The notes: generated by a model from the letters alone, not told the origin. Positions 1 through 8,846 are shown, counted from the first letter of the stretch. The stretch: DNA of 47,574 nucleotides from Flavobacteriaceae bacterium (GCA_023260435.1 JALQVG010000060.1:1-47574), one strand, 5' to 3'. Translations and numbers: made by a program.

Positions 1-707
1 ATTATCTCATTTTCTGTCTTTTCAAGTAATGAAATTGGTTGGGTGTGAACTTTTTGACCGTGTTGCATTGAACAAGCAGAATGATACGCAACTTTATATT
101 TCTTTCCTTTTGATTTTATATTTAGTTTTAAACTTTCAAAAATATATTCTGAAATATCTCTGGTGAGATCTGATATGACTTTAGCTTTTTTACTTAACTC
201 TTTGTCATCTCTAAAAATAAATCCATAATCCTTCATGGTAGTGCCACAACCCGATGTATTAGATAAAATTGCATCTAAATTTCCCTTTTGATGCTCTTCA
301 TACCAAGTATTTATATTATTTTTAAAATCTTGATGAGCATCCTCTTCTTTTCCTAGATGGTGATTTAAAGATCCACAGCAACGAATTTTTTTTGGAACTA
401 CAACTTCAACCCCATGTCTATTTAACAATCTAATTGTTGCTTCATTTATTTGAGGTGAAATTTCTTTTTGTACACACCCAGTTAATAAAGCAACTCTTGC
501 TATTCTTTTCTTGTCTGAAACTTTGTAAATCTCTTTAATAGGTAAAGTTTTTTTTGGAAAAGTTGTTGGCATTAATTCAATCATGTCTTTAATCTTTGTA
601 GGCATTAAGAATTTAAATGGCATTGCCAATTTAACAAAAAAACTTGAGAGTCTAAATACTTTAACATTTGGTAAAGTGATTGATAAAAAATATCTAATTA
701 GTTTATC
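1..707 (-). CDS. glcF: Glycolate oxidase iron-sulfur subunit GlcF, partial, foreign DNA
   Basis: The minus strand stays open from about 707 to 1 and encodes the C-terminal cysteine-rich half of a GlcF/CCG-domain protein. Visible motifs in order are LLTGCVQ, RCCGSL, SGCGT and YHSACSMQHGQ, the paired cysteine-rich signatures of this family, which passes electrons from glycolate oxidase. Both ends are missing: the start lies beyond the junction near 707 and the stop beyond base 1. The stretch is far richer in A+T than the rest of the window, and its wording resembles SAR11 (Pelagibacter) proteins, which is inference from memory. It is almost certainly not part of the Bacteroidota genome that follows, but one arm of a chimeric contig end. 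Confidence 0.7.
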
Positions 708-882
708 AAAAAAAAATCTTTACCAATTAAAGAAATATATAAAGTAACAGGTAAAAAGAAAATCGCACGGGTGGCACTTCTAACTGGGTGTGTACAAAAA
801 GAAATTTCACCTCAAATTAATGAAGCAACTATTCGATTGCTGAATAGACATGGCGTTGAAGTAGTTGTGCCAAAAAAAATTA
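387..882. repeat. Imperfect inverted repeat from two glcF alleles
   Basis: Arms at about 387-556 and 708-882 are reverse complements of each other with many substitutions, mostly silent, separated by about 150 bases belonging to the first allele. The pattern of synonymous differences shows two homologous genes from related strains and not a true palindrome. Confidence 0.7.
708..882 (+). CDS. glcF: Second glcF allele fragment, inverted, foreign DNA
   Basis: The plus strand here encodes the same GlcF segment that the minus strand encodes at about 387-556, from KKSLPIKEIYK through LLTGCVQKEIS to VVVPKKI. The two protein copies differ at only about four of some 58 residues, but many third codon positions differ, so this is a second strain's allele and not a copy of the first. 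It is joined head to head to the first allele near 707 and runs into rnr near 879-886. It has no start, no stop and no function here. I read it as a chimera. Confidence 0.7.
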
Positions 883-2685
883 GAGGGAGAGGTAGTAACG
901 GTATTAAAAAGATTTAAAACCTCTTTTGTTGGGGTAGTTAATTTACAGGAGAAATATGCTTTTATCAGACCATCTGATTACAGGGTTTACAAAGATTTCT
1001 TTGTACGACTTGATGATTTGATGGATGCCCAAGACAAAGATAAGGTGGTCATTGAATTTATTGAATGGTCAGAACATATGGGTTCTCCTACAGCTAAAGT
1101 GACTCAGGTTTTAGGCATTCCTGGTGCTCATCAAACAGAAATGCATGCCATTTTAGCTACTTATGGACTACCGTACAGTTTTCCCCCAGAGGTGGAAGCA
1201 TTTGCACAGCAGATAGATACCCGTATTTTACCTAATGAAATTGCCAAACGCCGAGATATGCGTGAGGTGTTGACGTTTACTATTGATCCAAAAGATGCCA
1301 AAGATTTTGATGATGCGCTTTCTTTTGAAATTTTAGACAATGGTTGTTACCGAATAGGTGTTCATATAGCCGATGTATCTCATTATTTGCAACCTGGTAC
1401 TGTATTAGACGATGAAGCTTTTGAACGAGCTACTTCGGTGTATTTGGTTGACCGAGTTGTTCCTATGCTCCCTGAGGTATTGAGCAACCACGCCTGTTCA
1501 TTAAGGCCTAAGGAAGAAAAATATACATTCTCTGCTATTTTTGATATAGATGATCAAGCAAAAATTGTAGCACAATGGTTTGGGCGCACCGTCATTTTAT
1601 CTGACGAAAGATTTGCCTATGAGGAAGCCCAACACCTCATCGAAACGAAAAAGAACCATATCCCTGCTCCTGTTTCGATTAGAGAAACTTCCTACGATGT
1701 ATCCGATGAGGTGTTGGAAGCTGTGCTTACCATGAACCGTCTTGCGTTGATCATGCGCAGTGAACGAATGGAACAAGGGGCTATTTCCTTCGATAAAGTG
1801 GAGGTGAAATTCAAATTGGACGAGGAAAATAATCCAGTAGGGGTCTTTTTTAAACAAGCCAAAGCGGCCAATCACTTGATCGAAGAATTTATGTTGCTAG
1901 CTAACAAAAAAGTGGCTGAGTTCATTGGGAAAAACGAACACAAAAAAACATTTGTCTACCGAGTTCACGACGAACCAGATCCACAAAAATTAATATTGCT
2001 CAACGGTATTATTAGTCGTTTTGGTCATCGCCTTAATCTTAAAGATCCCAAAACTATTGCACAAAGTCTAAACGGATTACTCAAGGATGTTCAAGGCAGA
2101 AAAGAACAAAATATGGTAGATACGTTAGCGATCAGAACGATGAGCAAAGCGATCTATACCACCCAAAACATTGGTCACTACGGTTTGGCATTTGATTACT
2201 ACACCCATTTTACTTCTCCTATCCGCCGCTATCCTGATGTAATGGTTCATCGTTTATTGCAGCATTACTTGGATGGAGGAGCTTCCCTTAAAGAAGCAAA
2301 ATATGAACAAATGTGTAAGCACAGTTCAGATATGGAGGGGCTTGCTGCCAATGCGGAAAGAGATTCGATTAAGTACATGCAGATCAAATGGATGCAAGAC
2401 CGCAAAGACCAAACTTTTTTGGGCGTTATTTCAGGGGTCACCGAATGGGGTGTTTATGTTGAAATAGTCGAGAATAAATGCGAAGGTATGGTGCGCACCA
2501 GGGATATCCGGGGCGATCATTTTGTTTTTAACGAACGAGAATACGCCATTGTTGGTCAACGTACCAAAAGAACCTATCAGTTGGGAGATGAGGTAATGGT
2601 GTTGGTTAAAAACACAGACCTAGAGAAAAGGCAAATGGATTTTGAACTCTTAGGTACCCCTCAAGAAGTACAGGCAAAGCGGTAA
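883..2685 (+). CDS. rnr: Ribonuclease R, N-terminus missing
   Basis: RNase R is a processive 3'-5' exoribonuclease that degrades structured RNA, including rRNA and mRNA fragments. The visible part starts in a cold-shock domain (EGEVVTVLKRFKTSFVGVV). It continues through the RNB catalytic domain with the metal-binding motif DPKDAKDFDDALSF (about 1288-1330) and the conserved TSPIRRYPD, and ends in an S1 domain (FLGVISGVTEWGVYVEI). About 600 residues remain where flavobacterial RNase R usually has over 700, so the N-terminal helix-turn-helix and part of the first cold-shock domain are absent. The frame opens with a TTG at 865, but that codon belongs to the foreign glcF fragment. The true start is outside the window. 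Confidence 0.93.
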   Translation, partial: EGEVVTVLKRFKTSFVGVVNLQEKYAFIRPSDYRVYKDFFVRLDDLMDAQDKDKVVIEFIEWSEHMGSPTAKVTQVLGIPGAHQTEMHAILATYGLPYSFPPEVEAFAQQIDTRILPNEIAKRRDMREVLTFTIDPKDAKDFDDALSFEILDNGCYRIGVHIADVSHYLQPGTVLDDEAFERATSVYLVDRVVPMLPEVLSNHACSLRPKEEKYTFSAIFDIDDQAKIVAQWFGRTVILSDERFAYEEAQHLIETKKNHIPAPVSIRETSYDVSDEVLEAVLTMNRLALIMRSERMEQGAISFDKVEVKFKLDEENNPVGVFFKQAKAANHLIEEFMLLANKKVAEFIGKNEHKKTFVYRVHDEPDPQKLILLNGIISRFGHRLNLKDPKTIAQSLNGLLKDVQGRKEQNMVDTLAIRTMSKAIYTTQNIGHYGLAFDYYTHFTSPIRRYPDVMVHRLLQHYLDGGASLKEAKYEQMCKHSSDMEGLAANAERDSIKYMQIKWMQDRKDQTFLGVISGVTEWGVYVEIVENKCEGMVRTRDIRGDHFVFNEREYAIVGQRTKRTYQLGDEVMVLVKNTDLEKRQMDFELLGTPQEVQAKR

Positions 2686-2702
2686 TTTCGTATTTTTCAA
2701 AG

Positions 2703-3374
2703 GTGAAAAACGTTTGGACTTTATTATTTGCGTTCTTTTTCTCAGCGCTTTGGGCACAAGGGGAAAAGGCGTTACAGCCTTTCACCAACCTGACAGCCGA
2801 AGACGGAATATCTCTAGTGCTGATCCGAGGAAGCGAACACAAACTCCAAGTAAAAGGCGCGGGCATCGATCAATTAATCATCGATCAATCTTCAGGGGTA
2901 CTTACGGTCAAACCAAAAACAAAAACGCTCTTTTCGGGGTATAAAATTTTTATTGAGGTGACCTACACGGGAACATTGGGGGTTGTTGAGGCAAAAAATG
3001 ACGCCTTAGTCAAAATAAACAGCCCTTTAAAACAAACCAGAATACAACTCAAAGCGCAAGACAACGGACGTGTAGAGGCCGATCTTGATCTAGAACAACT
3101 TTTGGTGCGCGCTACTTTTGGCGGCACCGTTGAAGCTAAAGGAACCGCAAAAAACCAAGACGTCGTCTTGCTGACTTCAGGTACCTTTTTAGGAAAAGCA
3201 TTTAAAACCGGTTTTACGACGCTTTCTGTCAGCGCAGGTGGTCACGCAGAAGTTGTCGCTAAAGATTACTTAAAAGCCTCTGTAAAGGCAGGAGGAACGG
3301 TGTTGGTGTTCGGCAAGCCAACCCAGGTGGAACAAAGCACGCTTTTTGGCGGAACAATAGAAATTAAAAATTGA
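2703..3374 (+). CDS. Head GIN domain (DUF2807-type) secreted protein
   Basis: A 223-residue exported protein. Residues 1-19 form a signal peptide (hydrophobic FAFFFSALWAQG). The rest is a repetitive beta-rich fold of alternating valine, glycine and threonine (FGGTVEAKG, SAGGHAEVVA, LFGGTIEIKN), as in the putative auto-transporter adhesin head GIN domain common in Bacteroidota. Function is unknown; the fold suggests a beta-helix in the periplasm or at the surface. The likely start is GTG at 2703, only 17 bases after rnr. A TATTTTTC element at 2691-2698 could be a degenerate -7 box. Its stop overlaps the next gene's ATG by one base, so the two are probably co-transcribed. Confidence 0.8.
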   Translation: MKNVWTLLFAFFFSALWAQGEKALQPFTNLTAEDGISLVLIRGSEHKLQVKGAGIDQLIIDQSSGVLTVKPKTKTLFSGYKIFIEVTYTGTLGVVEAKNDALVKINSPLKQTRIQLKAQDNGRVEADLDLEQLLVRATFGGTVEAKGTAKNQDVVLLTSGTFLGKAFKTGFTTLSVSAGGHAEVVAKDYLKASVKAGGTVLVFGKPTQVEQSTLFGGTIEIKN

Positions 3375-4033
3375 TGTGGGGAGATATACAGGCGGGTATT
3401 CCGCTCGGTATTTTGTTGGCCTTTGTGGTGGGACCAGTCTTTTTTGTGGTTCTAGAAACAGCGGCCCTCAGGGGAGTAAAATCAGCACTTTTGTTGGATC
3501 TAGGCGTCATCACAGCGGACGCCTTTTTTTTAACCATCGCTTATTTCAGCAGTTTTCAATTGTTGGATAACCTGAATAACCAACCGGGTTTGTTTGTTTT
3601 TGGGGGCGCAGTGCTTTCGGTGTACGGATTGGTCCTCATTTTCAAAAAAGAATCACCTCACGAACTAGATCAAAAACCAAGTTCAGGTGACTACATCACG
3701 TTATTCGTCAAAGGTTTTTTGCTCAATATCATCAATATCGGTGTTTTGGTTTTTTGGTTGGGCGTCGTGATTGTTGTCGGACCCACCATGGACAACAATC
3801 CCAGTAGACTAGGTGTGTTTTTTGGGACCGTACTTTCCACGTATTTATTGGTTGATTTCTTTAAAATACTGCTTGCCAAACAACTGAAATCCAAGCTTAC
3901 TCCTACTCGGGTAACCCGTATCAAAAAGGGCATCGGCCTACTGCTGGTCGCCAGTGGTCTTTTTTTGATGGTCAAAGGGTTTTTACCTCAAGAGACATTG
4001 CCGCTGAGCAAAGGAATTGAGTATTTGGAGTAG
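3374..4033 (+). CDS. LysE/RhtB-family exporter
   Basis: A 219-residue inner-membrane protein with about six hydrophobic segments. The N-terminal GIPLGILLAFVVGPVFFVVLETA matches the LysE/RhtB amino-acid efflux family in position and character (a G-x-x-x-GP motif in the first helix). These carriers export amino acids or related small molecules; the substrate here cannot be told. ATG at 3374 overlaps the upstream TGA by one base and is preferred over TTG three bases earlier. The gene ends just before a bidirectional terminator shared with tRNA-Cys. Confidence 0.85.
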   Translation: MWGDIQAGIPLGILLAFVVGPVFFVVLETAALRGVKSALLLDLGVITADAFFLTIAYFSSFQLLDNLNNQPGLFVFGGAVLSVYGLVLIFKKESPHELDQKPSSGDYITLFVKGFLLNIINIGVLVFWLGVVIVVGPTMDNNPSRLGVFFGTVLSTYLLVDFFKILLAKQLKSKLTPTRVTRIKKGIGLLLVASGLFLMVKGFLPQETLPLSKGIEYLE

Positions 4034-4041
4034 GGCAAAAA

Positions 4042-4064
4042 AAAACCCGCTATTTGCGGGTTTT
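4042..4064. terminator. Bidirectional terminator between lysE-type gene and tRNA-Cys
   Basis: A 9-bp stem AAAACCCGC / GCGGGTTTT with a TATTT loop. It is preceded by an A run and ends in T residues, so it can work for the plus-strand exporter and for the minus-strand tRNA. Confidence 0.8.
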
Positions 4065-4065
4065 G

Positions 4066-4136
4066 AGGCATCAAGCAGATTCGAACTGCTGTACGAGCTT
4101 TTGCAGAGCTCTGCCTAGCCACTCGGCCATGATGCC
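4066..4136 (-). tRNA. tRNA-Cys (anticodon GCA)
   Basis: The minus strand folds into a complete cloverleaf. The acceptor stem GGCATCA pairs perfectly with TGATGCC. The anticodon stem GAGCT/AGCTC holds the loop CTGCAAA with anticodon GCA. The T arm AGCAG/CTGCT carries the loop TTCGAAT, and the discriminator base is U, as expected for tRNA-Cys. CCA is not encoded. It has its own promoter upstream and a terminator downstream, so it looks like a single-gene transcription unit. Confidence 0.95.
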
Positions 4137-4146
4137 CTAAGGGCTG

Positions 4147-4176
4147 CAAAGGTAGGCGAAAAACCCTGAAATGCAA
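4147..4176 (-). promoter_or_regulatory. Promoter of tRNA-Cys
   Basis: On the minus strand TTG (4176-4174) is followed by exactly 19 bases and TACCTTTG (4154-4147), the Bacteroidota sigma-A form TTG-N19-TAnnTTTG. The -7 box ends 10 bases before the mature tRNA 5' end. Confidence 0.75.
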
Positions 4177-4189
4177 GAGGTATTTTTCT

Positions 4190-5884
4190 TTAACCCCCGT
4201 TTTCAGTGGCTTCTAGTCGAGCCCAAGTATCTCGAAGACCTACTGTTTTATTAAACACCAGTTTCCCGGGTTTGCTGTCTTTGTCCACCACAAAATACCC
4301 CATGCGCTGGAATTGGAATCGATCCTCTGGTTGTGCTTCTGCCAAACCCGGTTCGACAAACGCCTGTATCACCTCAAGAGAATTCGGATTGACCAGACTT
4401 AAAAAAGGAACATCCTTGTGGCTGTCTGGGGTAGGGTCTGTAAACAATCGATCGTACAAACGGACTTCAACGGGTAGCGCATGTGCTGCGGAAACCCAGT
4501 GCAAAGTCCCTTTTACCTTGCGCAAACTTTCTTCTGTACCGCTCCCGCTTTTGCTTTTTGGATCATACGTGCAATACACACAAGTGATCGCTCCGTTTTC
4601 GTCTTTGTCGCAGCGAACCGCTTGGATGATGTATCCATTTTTTAAACGAACCTCTCCCCCAAGGGCTAGACGGAAAAACTTTTTGTTTCCTTCCTCTTTG
4701 AAGTCCTCTTTTTCGATCAGTAGTTCACGAGAAAAAGGAATTTGACGAAAACCAGCCGACTCATCTTCCGGATTGTTTTCAGCTTCCAACCACTCTACCT
4801 CTCCTTCCGGATAATTTTCAATAACCAGTTTTAGCGGGTCTAGAACCCCCATCACTCTAGGGGCTATTTTATTTAAATGTTCCCGAACACTAAATTCCAA
4901 CAAGGACAAATCGACCAAGTTGTCTCTCTTTGCGATACCGATGGTATCCGCAAACTGGCGAATAGATTCTGGAGTATATCCCCTTCTCCTGAGTCCAGAA
5001 ATAGTAGGCATGCGCGGATCATCCCATCCGCTCACGTATTTTTCTTCTACCAGCTGCAGCAATTTTCTTTTGCTGACCACGGTGTGACTAAAATTTCTAC
5101 GGGCAAATTCTCTTTGTTTCGGACGCACCAAATCAGGTTGAATAATCTGGTCTAAGAACCAATCATATAATTCTCTGTGCATGGTAAATTCCATGGTGCA
5201 CAAGGAGTGTGAGATTTGTTCCAAATAATCGCTTTGACCATGGGCCCAGTCATACATTGGGTAAACACACCAATCGTTGGCTGTACGGTGGTGGTGTCTG
5301 TGTAAAATTCGGTAAATAATGGGATCACGCATCAACATATTGGTGTGGTCCATGGCAATTTTGGCCCGAAGCACATGACTCCCCTCTGGGTGAAGACCGC
5401 GCTTCATCTCATCGAATAAACACAGATTTTCTTCTATAGAACGCTCTCTAAAGGGGCTGTTGGTACCCGCCTGGGTGGGCGTTCCTTTTTGAACCGCCAT
5501 AGTTTCCGCATCTTGACTGTCCACATAGGCTTTGCCTGACCGGATGAGCTCAACCGCCCAATCGTACAGCTGTGAAAAATAGTCTGAAGCATAGCATTCT
5601 TGGTCCCAATTGTAGCCTAACCACGCTACATCACGTTTGATAGCATCCACATATTCCTGTTCCTCTTTCGCTGGATTTGTGTCGTCAAAACGAAGGTTTA
5701 CCGGCGCTCCGTAGCGCTGGCCCAAACCAAAATTTAGGCATATAGAACTGGCGTGTCCCATGTGCAGGTAGCCGTTTGGCTCTGGTGGAAAACGGAATTT
5801 CAATTTTTTTGGGGCCAATCCCCCCTTGAGGTCATCCTCAATAATGTGTTCAATAAAATTGAGTGAACGGGCAGGCGTTGTCAT
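4190..5884 (-). CDS. glnS: Glutaminyl-tRNA synthetase
   Basis: A class I aminoacyl-tRNA synthetase that charges tRNA-Gln with glutamine in the cytoplasm. Its 564 residues fit GlnRS. The HIGH motif is HMGH at residues 41-44 within PEPNGYLHMGHAS. The KMSKS counterpart is VVSKRKL near residue 270. The C-terminal half carries the anticodon-binding beta-barrels. FDDTNPAKE and NLRF are typical of GlnRS and set it apart from the GluRS gene at 7321. The start ATG at 5884 lies 19 bases after a TACTTTTG -7 box. It is divergent from folB. Confidence 0.96.
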   Translation of the reverse strand: MTTPARSLNFIEHIIEDDLKGGLAPKKLKFRFPPEPNGYLHMGHASSICLNFGLGQRYGAPVNLRFDDTNPAKEEQEYVDAIKRDVAWLGYNWDQECYASDYFSQLYDWAVELIRSGKAYVDSQDAETMAVQKGTPTQAGTNSPFRERSIEENLCLFDEMKRGLHPEGSHVLRAKIAMDHTNMLMRDPIIYRILHRHHHRTANDWCVYPMYDWAHGQSDYLEQISHSLCTMEFTMHRELYDWFLDQIIQPDLVRPKQREFARRNFSHTVVSKRKLLQLVEEKYVSGWDDPRMPTISGLRRRGYTPESIRQFADTIGIAKRDNLVDLSLLEFSVREHLNKIAPRVMGVLDPLKLVIENYPEGEVEWLEAENNPEDESAGFRQIPFSRELLIEKEDFKEEGNKKFFRLALGGEVRLKNGYIIQAVRCDKDENGAITCVYCTYDPKSKSGSGTEESLRKVKGTLHWVSAAHALPVEVRLYDRLFTDPTPDSHKDVPFLSLVNPNSLEVIQAFVEPGLAEAQPEDRFQFQRMGYFVVDKDSKPGKLVFNKTVGLRDTWARLEATENGG

Positions 5885-5903
5885 GAAGTGTGTTGATTTA
5901 ACG

Positions 5904-5911
5904 CAAAAGTA
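5904..5911 (-). promoter_or_regulatory. Putative -7 box of glnS
   Basis: TACTTTTG on the minus strand, 19 bases before the glnS ATG. No TTG lies at the usual distance (the nearest is 15 bases upstream), so only the -7 element is convincing. Confidence 0.5.
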
Positions 5912-5929
5912 AGCATTTCACCCGATCAA

Positions 5930-5961
5930 TTGTGGTGGTACACACTAGTTGTGTATCTTTG
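5930..5961 (+). promoter_or_regulatory. Promoter of folB, close to leaderless
   Basis: TTG (5930-5932), 21 bases, then TATCTTTG (5954-5961), matching the Bacteroidota consensus. The ATG of folB follows only five bases after the -7 box, so the transcript would start at or within a few bases of the start codon. Confidence 0.6.
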
Positions 5962-5966
5962 AAAGA

Positions 5967-6329
5967 ATGGATGTCATTAGATTAAGAAACATACGATTGT
6001 ATGCATTTCACGGCTGTCTGCCCCAAGAGACCGCTATTGGTACCGATTATCGAGTGGATTTATGGGTTTGGGGTGATTTGACTCAGTCTAAAAAGAGCGA
6101 CAATCTCTCAGACACCGTTGACTACGTTCGTTTGCACGCTATAGTAGCTCGAGAAATGGCCCAACCCTCCAAGCTGCTAGAACATGTGGTGGAACGAATT
6201 TTACAAGCCATATGGACCGAAGAACCCCAAGTTCTGCGCGCTAAAGTACGCGTAGAAAAACTAAGCCCCCCCATTGGTGGAGATGTCGCCGGGGTGAGCA
6301 TTACCGTGGACGAACACAAACCTAAATAA
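5967..6329 (+). CDS. folB: Dihydroneopterin aldolase
   Basis: FolB converts 7,8-dihydroneopterin to 6-hydroxymethyl-dihydropterin and glycolaldehyde in folate synthesis. The 120-residue length fits. The N-terminal MDVIRLRNIRLYAFHGCLPQ contains the family's substrate-binding YxxHG region, and VEKLSPPIGG near the C-terminus is the conserved K-x-x-P motif that carries the catalytic lysine. ATG at 5967 is chosen because the family starts almost directly with this strand; an in-frame TTG at 5949 lies upstream of the predicted promoter. The SPFH gene follows after 11 bases. Confidence 0.9.
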   Translation: MDVIRLRNIRLYAFHGCLPQETAIGTDYRVDLWVWGDLTQSKKSDNLSDTVDYVRLHAIVAREMAQPSKLLEHVVERILQAIWTEEPQVLRAKVRVEKLSPPIGGDVAGVSITVDEHKPK

Positions 6330-6340
6330 AAGATATCATT

Positions 6341-7267
6341 ATGAATTTCGGAGCCTATTTTATTTATCTGATCGCGTTTATCGTGCTTTTCTCCTCGTTT
6401 TTTATTGTTAAACAACAAACCTCGGTGATTATTGAGCGTTTCGGTCGATTTCTGAGCATTAGAAACTCTGGCTTACAGATGAAAATACCTCTGGTGGATC
6501 GCATCGCAGGAAAAGTCTCCTTAAAAATTCAACAGCTCGATGTGATCGTAGAAACAAAAACCAAGGACGACGTATTCGTCAAGCTTAAGGTTTCTGTGCA
6601 GTATGTAGTGATCAAGGAAAAGGTCTACGAGGCCTTTTACAAACTCGAGTACCCACATGATCAAATCACTTCCTATGTTTTTGATGTAGTGCGCGCTGAA
6701 GTACCCAAGATGAAACTCGATGACGTGTTTGTAAAAAAAGACGATATAGCTATTGCGGTTAAGCGCGAACTTCAAGAAGCTATGTTGGATTACGGATACG
6801 ACATCATCAAAACATTGGTGACCGATATTGATCCAGATGCTCAGGTTAAGGCGGCGATGAACCGAATCAATGCGTCAGAGCGTGAGAAAGTAGCCGCTCA
6901 ATACGAAGGAGATGCAGCGCGCATACTTATCGTTGAAAAGGCCAAGGCAGAAGCGGAAAGCAAGCGCCTGCAAGGTCAGGGAATTGCAGATCAGAGAAGG
7001 GAAATTGCCCGCGGTTTGGAAGAATCTGTCGAGGTGTTAAACCGAGTTGGAATCAACTCTCAAGAAGCCTCAGCGCTGATTGTTGTGACCCAACACTACG
7101 ATACCCTTCAATCCATCGGTGAAGCAACACAATCCAACTTGATTTTGCTTCCTAACTCTCCTCAAGCCGGAAGTGACATGCTCAACAACATGGTGGCGTC
7201 GTTTTCTGCCAGCAACCAAATTGGTGAGGCTATGAAAAAGAACAAAAAAGACCAGGAGAAATCTTAA
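6341..7267 (+). CDS. SPFH/Band 7 (stomatin-like) membrane protein
   Basis: A 308-residue protein with one N-terminal membrane segment (residues 4-22, YFIYLIAFIVLFSSFFIV). An SPFH domain follows (QTSVIIERFGRFLSI through DIDPDAQVKAAMNRINASER), then a charged coiled-coil (KAKAEAESKRLQGQGIADQRRE) and a short disordered tail. This is the stomatin/QmcA branch and not HflK/HflC, since it stands alone without an HflX or partner gene. Such proteins form oligomeric membrane scaffolds that often influence proteases; no specific partner is visible. A bidirectional terminator follows. Confidence 0.9.
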   Translation: MNFGAYFIYLIAFIVLFSSFFIVKQQTSVIIERFGRFLSIRNSGLQMKIPLVDRIAGKVSLKIQQLDVIVETKTKDDVFVKLKVSVQYVVIKEKVYEAFYKLEYPHDQITSYVFDVVRAEVPKMKLDDVFVKKDDIAIAVKRELQEAMLDYGYDIIKTLVTDIDPDAQVKAAMNRINASEREKVAAQYEGDAARILIVEKAKAEAESKRLQGQGIADQRREIARGLEESVEVLNRVGINSQEASALIVVTQHYDTLQSIGEATQSNLILLPNSPQAGSDMLNNMVASFSASNQIGEAMKKNKKDQEKS

Positions 7268-7287
7268 GGACTCTTTAACTACTTATA

Positions 7288-7316
7288 AAAAAACCACCTA
7301 ATATGGTGGTTTTTTG
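7288..7316. terminator. Bidirectional terminator between SPFH gene and gltX
   Basis: The stem AAAAAACCACC / GGTGGTTTTTT with loop TAATAT separates two convergent genes. T runs are present on both strands. Confidence 0.85.
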
Positions 7317-7320
7317 TTTT

Positions 7321-8826
7321 TTAACTCAACTGATCGAGCGCTCTTTGAATTCGGCGCATGGTTTCCTCGCGCCCGATCCAGGCAGCGATATCAAACAGAT
7401 GCGGCCCTTGTAAAGCCCCAACCAAACTCAGCCTGAGCGGGGCCATAATAGCGCCCAAAGAAACCCCCTCTTGAGCGGCCCACGCCTTAATCACTTGTTC
7501 CGCAACACCCGCATCGAATCGCTCTTCCTGTGGCCAAAACACCATTAATCGATTAAGAACATCAGGCGTCGTGGGTTTCCACTGCTTTTCAACAGCTTTA
7601 GGGTCATAGGCCTGAGGCGCCTCAAAAAAGTAGCTGGACAAACCGAACAGGTCTTGGGCAAATACCGCTCTTTCTTGCACCATACGCACCACTTGAATCA
7701 ACGACTCGTCGGACCATTTATGTTCGATCCCCGCTTGTTCCATGCCTTTCTTCAGCGAAGGCAATAAACTTTCTGGGCTTGACTTATGAAGGTGTTGTTG
7801 GTTAAACCATTTTGTTTTTTCGGGATCAAAACGCGCGCCCGATTTTTGTACGCGTTCTAAATCAAATTTTTCGATAAGCTCCTCAAGAGCAAACACCTCT
7901 TGTTCTCCACCTGGATTCCACCCCAACAAGGCCAAAAAGTTAATCACAGCTTCAGGCATATATCCCGCCTCTCGGTATCCAGTAGATTTTTCCCAAGACA
8001 ACGGAAACACCGGGAATCCACCTACCTCGCCATCTCGTTTGGACAATTTTCCGGGTCCTGAAGGTTTGAGAATCAGCGGCAAGTGGGCAAATTCCGGAGG
8101 ATTCCAACCAAATGCTTCATAGAGCTGCCAGTGTAAAGCAAGAGATGGCAACCACTCCTCTCCGCGAATCACATGCGAAATTTCCATTTCGTGGTCATCG
8201 ACAACGTTGGCCAGATGGTATGTGGGCATTCCGTCGCTTTTAAACAGCACTTTATCGTCCAGTAAATCACTCTCAAACTGTACAACTCCTCTGACTAGAT
8301 CATTTCCGGACACCTGACGCCCTGCTTTTGTTTTAAATCGGATTACATAAGGCTCGTCTTGAAGCAATAGCGCTTCAGTCTGTTCAGCAGATAAGTTCAA
8401 TGAATTGCGCAAGGAGGCTCTGTTTTTTGGCCCATAGACAAAAACGTCTCCATTTGCCTCGGCTTCTACCCTCAAACTATTTAGAGACTCCTCAGTATCA
8501 AAAGCGTAATAGGCTTGATTTGATTTTATCAATTCAAGGGCATATTTTTTGTAGCGATCCTTACGCTCTGATTGACGGTAAGGACCATACCCCCCTTCTT
8601 TTCCTGGGCCTTCGTCAAAGGGTATTCCACACCAATTGAGCGCGTCTATGATGTACTGTTCCGCACCCGGGACAAATCTTTTCTGGTCTGTATCCTCAAT
8701 CCGAAGGATAAAGGCTCCTCCGTGTTTTTTGGCCAATAGGTAGTTGAAGAGCGCGGTGCGCACTCCGCCGATATGTAAGGGCCCCGTGGGGCTAGGAGCA
8801 AAACGCACGCGTACTTTATTTGTCAT
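7321..8826 (-). CDS. gltX: Glutamyl-tRNA synthetase
   Basis: GluRS charges tRNA-Glu with glutamate. Its 501 residues fit the bacterial form. The HIGH region is APSPTGPLHIGG (residues 10-21) and the KMSKS loop is KLSKR near residue 260. A longer frame reaches 8907, but the family starts at MTNKVRVRFAPS, and a TATCTTTG -7 box (8847-8854) lies 20 bases before the ATG at 8826, so this start is preferred. It is divergent from ybeY. Having both gltX and glnS suggests direct glutaminylation, not the GatCAB route, for Gln. Confidence 0.96.
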   Translation of the reverse strand: MTNKVRVRFAPSPTGPLHIGGVRTALFNYLLAKKHGGAFILRIEDTDQKRFVPGAEQYIIDALNWCGIPFDEGPGKEGGYGPYRQSERKDRYKKYALELIKSNQAYYAFDTEESLNSLRVEAEANGDVFVYGPKNRASLRNSLNLSAEQTEALLLQDEPYVIRFKTKAGRQVSGNDLVRGVVQFESDLLDDKVLFKSDGMPTYHLANVVDDHEMEISHVIRGEEWLPSLALHWQLYEAFGWNPPEFAHLPLILKPSGPGKLSKRDGEVGGFPVFPLSWEKSTGYREAGYMPEAVINFLALLGWNPGGEQEVFALEELIEKFDLERVQKSGARFDPEKTKWFNQQHLHKSSPESLLPSLKKGMEQAGIEHKWSDESLIQVVRMVQERAVFAQDLFGLSSYFFEAPQAYDPKAVEKQWKPTTPDVLNRLMVFWPQEERFDAGVAEQVIKAWAAQEGVSLGAIMAPLRLSLVGALQGPHLFDIAAWIGREETMRRIQRALDQLS

Positions 8827-8846
8827 GGTCAGGTATATTAACCCAG

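Noticed and set aside
387-882. Inverted repeat as a mobile element or attachment site
   Set aside because: Both arms are coding parts of the same gene from two strains, with no transposase or target duplication; a chimera explains it better.
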